A stretch of DNA of 64,000 bases from Rhizomys pruinosus (Eukaryota > Chordata > Mammalia > Rodentia > Spalacidae). The stretch covers positions 62,001 to 126,000 of the forward strand of contig VZQC01009614.1 in NCBI GenBank assembly GCA_009823505.1, written 5' to 3'. Positions 30,926 to 41,478 of this stretch are shown here, in pieces (the first letter of the stretch is position 1; every line of letters starts with the position of its first letter). The notes below the pieces were generated by a model. The model ran no database searches, had not been told where the DNA came from, and saw only the letters and a program-made list of their open reading frames with translations. A program made the translations under genes and the position numbers.

Positions 30926-33220
30926 CTAGGGTGGTCTGGGTTCAGGCCCCCTCCCTGAACCCAGAGTAACCCTCGAAGTAGAGGGAAAACTGATCTAATT
31001 CATGGTGGACACTGGGGCTGAAAATTCGGTATCACTTGAACCCCAAGGCAAGCTTTCCAAATGAACTGGATGGGTGAAAGGGGCAACAGGGATAAACTGG
31101 TGCTCATGGACTACCTGGAGAACTGTGGACCAGGTGTGGGACTGGCATCCCACTCTTTCCTAGTCATACCTGAGTGTGGCTACCCGTTGTTGGGGAGAGA
31201 CTTGTTATCCAAAGTGGGAGCTCAAATCAGCTTTCAGCCCGGTGGAGCCACGGTCAAAGACAAAAGTGGCCGTCCTATACAAGTACTTAACAGTTCACCT
31301 GGAGGAGCAGTATAGGATGTTCCAGGCACCTCCGACTCCCATGAGTGACATGGAAAAGTGGCTGAAATCTTTTCCCCAAGCATGGGCGGAGATGGGCGGA
31401 ATGGGACTGCTAAGCAACCACCTGCAGCGTTTGTAGAACTTAAACCAGGGGTGGACCTGGCTAAGGTCTGGCAGTACCCCATGACACTAGAAGCCCAGCA
31501 GGGTATAACCCCCCCACATTCGCCGCCTACTCCACCTGGGCATTCTGAAGCCATGTCAATCCCCATGGGGGAACACCCCACTGCTGCCCGTCCAGAAGCC
31601 TCAATCTAATGACTACAGACCAGTTCAAGACCTCAGGGAAGTCAACAAAAGGGTGATGGATATACACCCTACAGTACCTAACCCTTACACTTTATTGAGT
31701 TTTGCCGCCTAGCCACAACTGGTACACAGTCCTGGACTTGAAAGATGCCTTCTTCAGCTTACAGCTGGCACCCCAGAGCCAGATGATGTTTGCTTTCAAA
31801 TGGATGGATGGATCCAGAGAAAGGAATGAATGGACAACTGACTTGGACTTGACTGCCTCAAGGATTCAGAAATTCACCAACCATTTATTATGAGGGTATA
31901 TATGAAGACTTGAGTGAGTACTGGCAAGCCCACCCCACTATTACTCTTTTGCAGTATGTGGAGAACCTCCTAGTGGTGACAGACAGCCAGGAGGAATGCC
32001 TACAGGGAACACGAGACCTGCTGCAGACCGGAGGGGACTTGGGGTACAGGGCCTCGGCTAAGAAGGTACTAATCTGCAAACGGGAGGTACAGCACTTGGA
32101 CTACAGGCTAAAAGAGGAACAAAGATGGTTAACTGAGGGCAGAAAAGAGAGTGTTTTAAAAATACTCCTCCCGGGGCTGGAGAGATGGCCTAGCGGTTAA
32201 GAGCGCTGACCACTCTTGCAGAGGACCCGGGTTTGATCCCCAGCACCCACATGGCAGCCGAGAACCGTCTGAATACTCCAATTCCAGGAGAACTCCAGTT
32301 CCAGGGGAATCCGACACCCTCTTCTGACCTCCGCGGCATTGCACGACACGGGTGCACAAACTTGCATGCAGACAGTACATTCATACACATACAGAAATAA
32401 ATAAAATTAATAAAAAAATTAAAAATAAATAAAAATACTCCTCCCCGAGAACCACTGACAGGTACAAGAATTTCTGGGGTCAGCAGGCTTCTGCAGGCTG
32501 TGGATTCCAGGTTTCGAAGAAATAGCTAAAGCTCTCTATGAGTCCACCAGAAAAGGACAGGGGTTCCAATGGGACAAGGACCAAGAAGAATCTGTTAGAA
32601 AACTGAAGACTGCTCTGCTGTCTGCTCCAGCCCTGGGCCTACCAGATGTGACAAATCTTCTGTATGTGGACAAGGCAAGAGGTGTGCCAAAGGGGGTACT
32701 TACCCAACATTTGGGCCCCTGGAGAAGACCAGTGGCCTACTTATCCAAGAGACTAGACCCAGTGGCCACCGGCTGGCCTCCCTGTCTGCAGATCATAGCG
32801 GCCACTGCTTGAATGGTCAAGGATGCAGACAAATTGATTATAGGGCAAGAGCTCTGTGTAGTGACCCCTCATGCTATAGAGGGGGTCCTTAAGCCACCAC
32901 CTGACCATTGGCTGAGCAATGCCAGACTGATGCATTATCAGAGCCTCCTGTTAAATCCTGCCAGAATCATCTTTCAGGCCCCTGCAACCTTGAACCCAGC
33001 TACTCTGCTACCTGATCCAGAGCTGGAAGCTCCCCTGCATGAATGCATTGAGATCTTAGCACTGGCTCATGGGACCTGTGCAGACCTACAGGACTCACCA
33101 TTGCTGTATGCTGAAATCACATGGTACACTGATGGGAGTGGCTTCATTCAGGATGGACAGAGGTATGTGGGGGCAAGAACTGAGTCACAGGCGTGGGCCA
33201 ATCACAAGGCGACAGGATGA
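30926..33220 (+). pseudogene. pol: pro-pol of gammaretrovirus-type ERV, truncated in RNase H
   Basis: The protease active site is VDTGAEN (31005-31025) and its C-terminal 'YPLLGRDLLSKVGAQI' lies at 31179-31226. RT begins with 'MSDMEKWLKSFPQAWAE'. It continues through '[15 protein letters not shown]' (about 31610) and '[15 protein letters not shown]' (first Asp). The catalytic YVDD box reads YVEN (31955-31966), so both Asp are lost. A B2 SINE lies at 32173-32432. Thumb and connection follow to 32810. RNase H begins 'TWYTDGSGFIQDG' near 33122 and ends at a stop at 33220. Beyond that no RNase H, integrase or env is found. Confidence 0.8.
32158..32445 (+). repeat. B2 SINE inside RT, with target duplication
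   Basis: The B2 body spans 32173-32432 and is flanked by 'aaatactcctccc' direct repeats (about 32158-32172 and 32433-32445). Confidence 0.95.
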
Positions 33221-33244
33221 CTGCACTAAGAGGAGAGCTGAATG

Positions 33245-33418
33245 TGAACAGTACATAAACGCTAACCTTGCCCCAGTAAACAAGTCTGAGGCAGCTAGCC
33301 TTCTGCCTACATCCACCCGACTCCCAGGGTCTGTGTTGTGTTCACTCTGTGCCTCTCGCCCCCTTTCATTCATGGTTGGACCACGAAATTCCCTGGCAGG
33401 ACCAGGAGATTGACTACA
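33245..33418 (+). repeat. LTR 3' part (R-U5), U3 missing
   Basis: It aligns with 44940-45111 ('cacccgactcccagggtct.tg', 'ccctttcattca', 'ccctggcagg.ccag.agattgactaca'). The end ACTACA is followed by a primer-site-like sequence. The U3 is missing, cut where the gammaretroviral RNase H ends. Confidence 0.7.
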
Positions 33419-33420
33419 TC

Positions 33421-33438
33421 TGGCACCCAACGAGGTTT
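33421..33438 (+). other. Primer-binding-site-like sequence
   Basis: TGGCACCCAACGAGGTTT follows the LTR end by two bases, the usual spacing. I could not assign the tRNA with confidence; it resembles the Lys type at its first ten bases. Confidence 0.5.
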
Positions 33439-34260
33439 TTCGACCCCCAGTACTGGCGGGGCACCCCCTTCCTTGATCGGTGAGTAGGCCCCTTTTGTGT
33501 TCTTTGTTCTTTCAGCTGTGCACTAGGGTGAGTGCCCAGCCCCCCCCCCACACCCCTCTACTCCCTTAGCATTTTCTGCCCTGATGGATAATATTCCTCC
33601 CCACATTTGTGAACCATAGATGGCTGCCCTAAAGGCTTTCCTTGAGACCCGTGGCCTTAAAGAGAAATCCCAGGACTTGGATTCATTTGGGAGGCATTTG
33701 CATTGCACCTCTTCGCCATAATTGTGAGCTTAAGGGCTCCTTGGTGGAGTTCTGCGTGAGCATAACTAGGCCTACCACAAGAACACAAAGGAGAAGTTGG
33801 CCCTGCCCTGTGTCCCTGACTTTCACCCAGAAGAGAAAGGTTCCCCCTCATCCCAACCTCCCCAAACTCCCTTTAGCTGCCCCTGCTAGGGATACTCATT
33901 TGCCCCCCACCAATATACCCTTGGAGGGGGGCCCAGGAAGCTCTCTCCCACCGGAGGGACTACAGACATCTCATTCAGCCGGCCATGTCTTTGGGGTAAG
34001 AAAGAGCTCAATTATTTTTTTCTTTTTACTTTCACTTTCGTTTTGTTTAAGCTCAAGTTTCTGGTCGGGGGACTCAGTTAGGAGAAACTGGATGCAGTAT
34101 TGCTCCTTGAGCGCAGAGATGGGGGACACCCCATCTCTCCACTGGTAGAGTGGGAACACGGGGTTCACCTCGGTGATTTGGAATCCAGGCAAAGGGTCTG
34201 GATTTTTGTTTCTGGAACCAACAGGGTGTTGGCCCTATGAGCGCAGCATTTCTTCTTTTC
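33439..34260 (+). pseudogene. Retroviral leader and gag-start remnant
   Basis: GGTGAGT splice-donor-like sites occur at about 33478 and 33527. An ATG at 33620 opens 'MAALKAFLETRGLKEKSQDLDSFGRHL', which has the look of a retroviral matrix N-terminus, and meets a stop near 33719. Pro-rich readings follow in shifted frames. No capsid is seen. It is probably the 5' end of the provirus whose 3' LTR is at 44817-45111. Confidence 0.45.
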
Positions 34261-34794
34261 ATCTGACTATGTCGTGTGCTTATGGTAACTGTTCTTCTGT
34301 GTGTCTAAACACGCATCTAAGTTTTTGTGTGTGTTTGTAATTCGGTCATTATAATTGTCTCATGTTGGTTCTGTCAAACAAAGGGGCCACTTCAAGTTTC
34401 TATCCTTTATGTGCACAGAATCATTCATTATGGCATGCCAGACTAGATACACAGGTGCAAACTTTAAAATATGGATATTTAAAAATGGATTTAAAGATCC
34501 AAAATTTGGATACTGTAAATTTAAACTTCAAAATAGGTGACGTAATTGTTTATAGGAGTCAGCCTCTGAGTTGACTGTTTAAGGATCCTATTTTTCTAGC
34601 TGACCTTTCTGTTTGTGTTTGCTTCCAAAAGGATTGTGTGAGGTAACTTGTTTGCTTTGGAAGGATTTTGCTCTGAATGTTCAGTCTACTTTGTGGTTTT
34701 TTTTTGAGACCTCTGCAGGCCTGATTATCTGGGTGGATGTATCCCTGACTTAACATATTCACTAGGCTTTGGGACTGGGAATGAATTCTTGGAC
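34261..34794 (+). repeat. AT-rich noncoding body (copy D, partial)
   Basis: It contains 'aactgttcttctgtgtgtct', 'gttggttctgtcaaa', 'GGCCACTTCAAG' (34385) and 'atggcatgcc', in the same order as copies A, B and C. After about 34460 the likeness fades. Confidence 0.55.
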
Positions 34795-34935
34795 GAAGTG
34801 TGGTGGCACACACCTTTAATCTCAGTCCTTGGGAGGCTGAGGCAGGCAGTTCTTTTTGAGTTCGAGGTCAACCCATCTGGTCTGCTTTGGTGAGTTTTCA
34901 CCCTGCTACTTCTCAGAAACTCTATCTCAAAGGAC
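34795..34935 (+). repeat. B1 SINE
   Basis: It runs from 'gtggtggcacacacctttaatctcag' to 'actctatctcaaagg'. The second half is diverged. Confidence 0.85.
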
Positions 34936-36015
34936 CAGAGATAAACTGCCTCTTACTAGTGAGTAAAAATTGCATCAGCAGTTAGTCAGGAATCCTGGTC
35001 TGGCTTGGGGGTGGTCTTTAGAGCTTGGGGAATTCCTGAGCTCTCTGGAGTGCCCACGTGGCAACCTTTCAGTCTCTGCCAGAGACCAATTTTGGGGTCT
35101 GGGACCTGGATCAGTTGGGGTGTTGCATGGCTTCCAGGGGTACATTATAGGCTCTTGCCTCCAAGGGATGAGGGAGAGCAGCCTAGAACAGCTTTTGGGT
35201 TCAGTTATGTTTCTGCAAGAATTTTTGAGCCTATTTCCCTCCCTCCCTTCTTCCTCATGGGAGGAAAAGGGAACTCTCTGGGTCTGTGCCTTCCTTGCTG
35301 ATCTGGCTGGTAGTCCCTCCTGTGTGCTGTGTGTTTTTATTGTGGAAGAGTTGGTCTCAGAGAAATGGGTGAATCAAATTCATGAAAACTGTATTTCACT
35401 CCATGCTTTTAGCCTCCATAGGATGAAGGCATTATATAAAATTGTGATCACTTTATGATGTTAGAGCAGCCCTCTCACCCCAGGCTCCTGATTTTTATCT
35501 TATTTTATTCTATTTTATTTGCTCATGATGTTTTGAATGTGTGTTTGAGTCATTTGAAAACTATTGAACCTCAGTTCAGCTTATGGATAAGAACCTATTT
35601 GGAGGGTGTAAGTGCCTTAAGCCCTCATACTTAGTAAAATCTTATTCTGACACACCTAATCAGAAATATAAATATTTTAATGGTGTAACCTGGGTACCCT
35701 AAAAATATCTTTCCAAGTTCTCTCCCAGCATTTGGGAGACCAAGGTATGTGTATTTCTTGGTCTGGTTTGGGTGGAGAACTGATACCAGAATGGCCTGGG
35801 CCAGCCCTGTTTCTTGCCTCCAGGGGTGGGAGAGGGCAGCCTGGGATAGCTAATGGGCTTTATTGTGTTTCCTATCTGTTTTCCCCTCCCCCTTCCTCCT
35901 CATAGGAAGCAAACATACCTCCCTGGGTTTGAACTGCTGTCCTGCTGGTCTGGCCACACCTGGAAGTTCCCCAGCCAGGTGTGGTGGGCCATAACGTTAA
36001 CCCTTGCATGCCCTC
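34936..36015. other. Noncoding DNA with a diverged direct repeat
   Basis: Two ~300-bp blocks, about 34990-35330 and about 35745-35990, share 'ctggtctgg.ttggg', 'ttgcctcca.ggg', 'gagagcagcct' and 'ccttcttcctcat.gga' in the same order. The open frame at 34970-35458 falls in the first block and has no family resemblance. No gene is supported. Confidence 0.5.
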
Positions 36016-36200
36016 TGTGGTGGTTTGAATGAGTGTCCCCATAAGCTTTAAGTATTCAGACATTTGTCTCCAGTTGGTGGCACGGTTCTTGGAGGTCTTA
36101 GAAGGTGTGGCCATGCTAGAGGAAGTATGTCACTGGGGGCAGGCTTAGTGAGTTTAACAAGCTTCGCATTCTCCAGTCGCGCACTCTTGGCTTCCTGTGC
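36016..36200 (+). repeat. MaLR 5' LTR, first part
   Basis: It matches 43426-43610 with few differences and is broken off at 'cttcctgtgc', the provirus target site. Confidence 0.9.
36195..36200. other. 6-bp target duplication, left
   Basis: CTGTGC here and at 41909-41914 flank the provirus exactly. The uninterrupted site is seen in the other LTR (43606 region, 'cttcctgtgctcattg'). Confidence 0.95.
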
Positions 36201-36648
36201 TGTTGGAAGCCAAGACACAGTCCTGCCTGGGCAAGCCCTGCTTGCTCAACACTGATCATGAGACGGTGCTGACCTTTGCTGAAGAATAACCACAGGATGC
36301 TTGTTAACCACAGGATGCTCGTTAACCACAGGATGCTCATTAACCACAGGATGTTCCAGCCCACAGGACATTCCAAGCTTATCTTGCAAAAACACGTTTT
36401 GCAAGTCCTGCCAGACCACCCCTGCTCTAATTATCCCCACAGCCTTCCCCCTCCTCACTTCCTGCCTTTCTGCCTTCCCCCTCCTCACTTCCTGCCTTTC
36501 TGCAGGGTATATAAGTAACTGCTTTTGTTCCAATAAACGAGACCTTGACAACTCTCCTTGGTCTCCGTCTTTTCTCTTGCCCATTATATTTCAGGTTTGG
36601 GGTCTCCCCTCGAAACCCACTAATAACTGAGTCCCACAGGATGGGACA
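36201..36648 (+). repeat. 5' LTR of provirus copy 2
   Basis: It runs from TGTTGGAAGCC to GATGGGACA. Four AACCACA motifs lie 18 bp apart (36288, 36306, 36324, 36342). A 30-bp tandem pair carries cacttcctg (36456, 36486). The TATATAAG box is at 36508-36515 and the AATAAA signal at 36532-36537. Confidence 0.95.
36288..36494 (+). promoter_or_regulatory. U3 enhancer array: RUNX-type x4, ETS-type x2
   Basis: AACCACA is the reverse complement of TGTGGTT, the RUNX/core-binding-factor site. CACTTCCTG is the reverse complement of CAGGAAGTG, a strong ETS-family site. Tandem copies of these two sites are the known lymphoid enhancer pattern of murine gammaretroviral LTRs. Function here is inferred from motif identity and spacing only. 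Confidence 0.6.
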
Positions 36649-36650
36649 AG

Positions 36651-36668
36651 TGGCGCCCAACGTGGGGC
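36651..36668 (+). other. Primer-binding site, tRNA-Lys1,2
   Basis: TGGCGCCCAACGTGGGGC, two bases after the LTR end, is an exact tRNA-Lys1,2 site. Confidence 0.95.
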
Positions 36669-36729
36669 TCGAGTGGTCGCAGACCCCTCACCGGATGAAG
36701 AGACATTCGAGTAGTAGCAGCTGCATTTT

Positions 36730-36845
36730 GACTTTGAGGACTCTCCGTCACCCTCGGAAGCTGGACCTCTAGATGAAAGTAAGTCATTGACTTTGAGGAC
36801 TCTCCATCGCCCGTGGAAGCTGGACCTCTAGATGAAAAGGTGAGT
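36730..36845 (+). promoter_or_regulatory. Leader tandem repeat with two splice donors
   Basis: A 59-bp unit starting 'gactttgagg' occurs at 36730 and 36789. The donors are AAAGTAAGT (36779) and AAGGTGAGT (36840). The second is the better consensus and lies 26 bases before the gag ATG. Confidence 0.65.
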
Positions 36846-36870
36846 ACTTTTCTCTTCATCAACTACAATA

Positions 36871-37276
36871 ATGGGAACGTCATTAAGCAAAGAAGAGAAG
36901 TTCATCTCTTACTTTAAGTTCTCTCTCAGGGAGAAGGGAGTTCGGGTTAAAAAAAAGGATCTAGTAAAATTTTTTTTTATTGGAGACCTCTGTCCATGTG
37001 TTATATTGGACGGCCCCTCCATTCATCCCAAAATATGGGACAAGGTGGGTAGGAAACTTAATGCCCACCTTAAGGACAGTTAAGTAAAGAAGAAAAGTTT
37101 ATTTCTTACTTTAAGAGTTCATTCAGGGAAAAAGGAGTTAGGGTAAATAAAAAGGATTTGGTAAAGTTTCTTATATTCATTGGAGATCTCTGTCCATGTG
37201 TTATATTGGACGGCCCCTCCATTCATCCCAAAATATGGGACAAGGTGGGTAGGGAACTTAATGCCCACCTTAAGGA
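36871..37276 (+). pseudogene. gag: Two successive gag matrix starts
   Basis: The ATG at 36871 opens MGTSLSKEEKFISYF and the reading stops at 37083 after 70 codons. Directly behind it (37079-37276) the same matrix segment is present again, without its own ATG, and is closer to the gag of provirus copy 1 than to the first unit (for example 'tttggtaaagtt' against 'ctagtaaaattt'). So this is better explained by recombination between two sublineages than by simple duplication. The second unit runs into the noncoding body at 'ggaaaaaggaaatctc'. Nothing of capsid or nucleocapsid is left. Confidence 0.7.
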
Positions 37277-39290
37277 AAAAGGAAATCTCTCATTATATTA
37301 AGTCATATGTCTATGCAAGCTCTCTCTGTGTTAACTGTTCTCTCATGTGTCTGAGATTTGTGTCAAGTGTGTTCCTCTGTGTTGGTTTATGTTAAAAGTG
37401 GCCACTTCAAAGTTCTTTCATTCTATATTGTGTACATAAATTAAGTTTACTTTTGGCATGCCTCTTAAACTTTTTCAAAGGCCTAATTTGAACCCGGGTT
37501 CCTAAATTCCTACAAAAAAATTCTAAACTGGTTTTCTAAAGGTTTTATTTGTTATCTGTTAAGACTGGATTTGATCTCCAAATTAAACTGTTTTAAAGTA
37601 CAGGTATTCTAACTTCAGTTTCCTTTCAAGCTGTTTTACAACAAAGTATGTGAGTTTATGCAATACAACCACTAGGATAAAAATCTCTTACATAAATGTA
37701 TAGATAAATTACATATCTATGTGGGTGATACTGTTAACAGCTCTGTAACAACATATTAGAAATCTATCAGACCATCAATGGACAGTACATGGTGTTTTTT
37801 CCAATGTGTGTATATCTATATATGATAACAATGTATGTCTGTGCCTCTGTTCAGTACTTTTATAAATTGCTATCACCAAAACTAAGTTCTAAAACCTTGT
37901 GTATAAGTGTGAGTATAAAGTACTGATCACTTTTATAGACTCTGTTTTACACTTAAAGTAAAACATGCTTTTTGTTTTCCTTGGATGTTACAAATCTAGT
38001 CTTTAGTTTCTTGTATGTTTATTGTGACTTCCTGTTGGTACATTAGCTTCTATAATTCTGCTATATATTTATTATACTTGACACATGTCACTGAACATTT
38101 TTAAGAAAAATTAGGTTTCATTTCTAGAGACCACATGAGAACAGTCCAAGTGAAACCAGTTCTGATGAGCTCGATAGATTGTTGTTGATTATTATTGGTA
38201 ATTGTTATTGATGGTTAGTTATTGTTATTGGATATAATTATTAATAACAATTGATAAAAATACAGTCAAATGGCAAATTGTTCATTGTTGGCTGTTATTG
38301 TTGGCAATTGTTAGTGAATTAGTTGTTATAATTATAAATAATTATTATTCTCCAAAGTTCTTGATAGTAAGACAACATGGATCATTCCAAGACTACAAAC
38401 AACTTTGGCCTGTCTACTTTAATATGGATTTTTTCTCTTGCAGGTCAACCTAACAAATCTTTCTTATGTATGTATGTGTATATATGTGCACGCACACATG
38501 TGTATGGATGAGTGTACTTTTTGTGTTCTAAGTATATTATGTTAACAGACATGATAATATAAAAACATTGCCTCTAAGTTGGAACTGTCCCTTCCATCTT
38601 AAGATGCAAATTTATATTAAACAGCCAAGACATAGTTCAATTTCAACAAAGGTTATGGGTTATCTATCAAAAAATTTAAAATAATCTACACTGGTTACAC
38701 TCTTTCAACATCTAAAACAAAGATACAACCAGGTTTTCAGTGTATTAAAGTGTTAATAAGTTTTTGGATATTTAAAAATAAAAAATAAAAATCTTTAAGT
38801 TTTCATGCCAGGCCTAGAAAACGCCAGAAACTTGGAAAAAGATAGCTATTATAATCCACCTTGTAAGGTTTACAGTTTAAAATAGTAATACATTTAAACT
38901 AATTGGAAATATAAGATGTCAATTGTTTTATTTGTAATCTATATTAAATTTCCAACAATGGCTTTGGGGTTAAGGCACACAAATGGTCTCTGTATTTTTT
39001 CTGTGTTATACAGTATCACCTTGTAACATTTTCCTTTACTTGTAAAATAATTTAAAGAAATTAAGTCTGAGTTCACTTCCCAAATTAAGCATACAGTCAA
39101 GGATAAACAGTTTGGGTAAATTTGATAAAAACTTACACCTTGGTTCCTGTTTATGGATATTTGTAATACAGTTTAGTCAACTATTGATCAAAAAAGAGGG
39201 AGTTGGTATGAGGGAGTTGGTATAATCCCTCTATATTCCAAACTTTTTGATAAATTTTTAATTTTAAAATCTTAAAACTAACAATGGGAG
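37277..39290 (+). repeat. AT-rich noncoding body (copy C) in place of pro-pol
   Basis: It matches 17775-19645 (without the B2) up to about 38886 and continues to about 39290 with further AT-rich DNA. The acceptor-like 'tctcttgcag/GTCAACC' lies at about 38444. It ends a few bases before the env splice acceptor. No conserved reading frame is seen. Confidence 0.7.
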
Positions 39291-39298
39291 AAGATTCT

Positions 39299-39313
39299 TG
39301 TGTTTTATTTTAG
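39299..39313 (+). promoter_or_regulatory. Env splice acceptor
   Basis: TGTGTTTTATTTTAG directly precedes the env ATG, the same as in copy 1. Confidence 0.7.
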
Positions 39314-41119
39314 ATGTTTCTGCTTCTAACGGCGACACTCTCCCTCATCTCCGGACCTTGGATTGTCCCTGCCACCAATGTACATAAACCTTGGAATATC
39401 ACCTGGCTGATCATTTCCCCTTACAAACAACAGGTAGTGGCTCAAGTAACAGGACAATACCCACAAGGTACATGGTGGCCGGCCCTCTATTTTGACCTCT
39501 GCAGCCTGTTTAGGGCGATGGGCTACTATGGTACACCTGAATGCGGGATGGTGAATGCAGCCAATTTGCTTGCATGGCAATGCATCTATGCCTGTTCCTT
39601 TACCCCAGCAAAGTCTCATTGTGATGGCCAGGACGACTATTTCTGTGGGTCCTGGGGCTGTGAAACCACTGGGTCCTGTTCTTGGATTAACAATCATAGC
39701 CCTTTAAAAATTGTAAGAAACCAAACACGGGCCTTGACTTGTTCGAAAACTGTCACTTCCTGCAACCCTTTAACCCTAACCTTCTCTGCAAAAGCTAAGG
39801 ACCTGAACTACTGGGATTCAGGATACACCATGGGCATTCGTGTTTATAAGTCAGGAGCTCTGCTTACAGTAAAATGCATCAAAAAACTGATAATAAAAAG
39901 ACCAGACATAGAACCAAATGTTCTGTTAGCCCCTGGCTTCCCAAAGAAAAAACAGAATGCCAATACCTCTGGGTTGCCCCTACCCGTGGGTAAAGACCAC
40001 TTGCTTGACTTATCCCAAACCTACCGAGCTTTAAATTTTTCACAGCCCAATCTCACCCAAAATTGTTGGGTCTGCTTATCCGCCCGTCCTCCCTTTTATG
40101 AAGGAATAGCAATTTCTGGCAATGTATTACAAACAAATAATCACTCTGTGTGTAGGTGGGATCAATCAGGACCAAGACTTAACTTTGACTAATATTCGGG
40201 GTACTAGAATCTGCATCGGAAATATGTCAGCCCCTTACTCTGATTTGTGTAATTACACATTGTTCAACTATACTGGTGAATATTTAGTTCCTCCGTTTAA
40301 TGCTTGGTGGGCCTGCTCCAGCGGCATCACTTCCTGTGTGGCTAAGACATTATTAGAAAAAGATTTTTGTGTAGCAGTTCAATTAATACCCAAAATAACC
40401 TATCATTCTGGCCAAGAATTCCAAGACCTTTGGATATCCCCCGCTTTAAGACACAGGCGGGAACCCATGACTGCGATTACTGTTGCAGTATTGTTGGGAC
40501 TAGGGGCGGCAGGAACTGGCACAGGGATATCAGCCCTAATCACTCAACAACAAGGTTTTAATGTACTTACAGCTTCCATAGATGAAGATATAGAAAAATT
40601 AGAAAAGGCAATTAGTCTTTTACAAGAATCCCTCACCTCACTCGCAGAAATAGTATTACAAAATAGAAGAGGTTTGGACCTCCCATTATTACAACAAGGA
40701 GGCCTATGTGCTGCCTTAAAAGAGCAATGCTGGTTTTTCACGGATCCCTCAGGAGTAAAGACTCCCTTCAAAAAGTTAGAGAAGGCCTACAACAACGAAA
40801 AATACAAAGGGAAAAGGAACAGGGATGGTTCAGTACATGGTTTAATACTTCTCCCTGGCTTGCAACAGTATTACCTAACCTTTTAGGACCCCTGATAGGA
40901 TTGTTTCTCCTCATCTCCTTTGGCCCCTGGGCATTTCAAAAACTAACACATCTCATTAAGTCTCAGATAGATTCTAAAATCAACATCCACTACCATCGTA
41001 TCCAGACAATGGAAGAAGGAGAAGCCCACAGTACCAGCCTGGATTCCAATGCTGATGATCCAGAACCTACAGCCAGTCTAAACTTTAAAAACATTAAAAA
41101 TTACAGTTGGAGACATTGA
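39314..41119 (+). pseudogene. env: env, gammaretrovirus-type, of provirus copy 2
   Basis: The signal peptide and SU are open for 292 codons (39314-40192). The CWVC motif is at about 40064-40075. A frameshift near 40170-40190 moves the reading to the frame that continues to 40886 and holds the rest of SU, the RHRR cleavage site (about 40449-40460), fusion peptide LLGLGAAGTGTGISAL, heptad repeat and '[10 protein letters not shown]'. A second frameshift near 40780 leads to the frame ending at 41119, with the membrane anchor '[20 protein letters not shown]' and cytoplasmic tail. The TM motif reads CAALKEQCW (40707-40733): the last Cys of CX6CC is Trp, which would remove the disulfide to SU. Confidence 0.85.
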
Positions 41120-41478
41120 TGTTGGGAGTAGTGTGATGCCATGGGTTGGGCTAAGCATCTACTTGCTGTAGAGTAACCCAATGATGGGAATATCTCGAGC
41201 TGCAAAATAGGAGATGCATGTCTGGGACACTCCATATCCTAACCTTCAAAACTTGGGGATGCAGCTAGATTGCAAGAGTGGCCCTTCGTAGCCTGCCCAG
41301 ACACTCTGGGAGGCACACCATTTATTTGGCCCCTACCTACTCCCAAAAACAGACTTTGCGGAAAGCAACTTGAGTAGCCTAAGACACGGGGCTCTACCGG
41401 TAAAAACCCGACCATGGAGGCACATCACATAGCCTAAGACAGACTCTCCTTTTGTAAAGTAAATAAAACAGGGGGACA
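41120..41478 (+). other. Post-env region and polypurine tract
   Basis: Noncoding. Purine tract aaaacaggggga at about 41465-41476 directly precedes the LTR. Confidence 0.75.

Larger units (their letters stand above)
29386..33220 (+). mobile_element. Gammaretrovirus-type (class I) ERV, gag-pol only, truncated
   Basis: The fragment holds gag from its start codon, protease, reverse transcriptase and the beginning of RNase H, then stops. Integrase and env are absent, as is a 5' LTR, which is lost at the N junction. A B2 SINE interrupts RT. It is GC-richer than its neighbours. Class I identity follows from the single zinc knuckle, the capsid motifs and the readthrough-type gag-pol layout. Confidence 0.8.

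Noticed and set aside
34970..35458. A 162-codon plus-strand frame
   Set aside because: It lies in a diverged direct repeat in noncoding DNA; no domain, no signal of coding use.
36288..36348. CRISPR-like short regular repeat (18-bp period)
   Set aside because: There are no spacers; it is a tandem array in a mammalian LTR.
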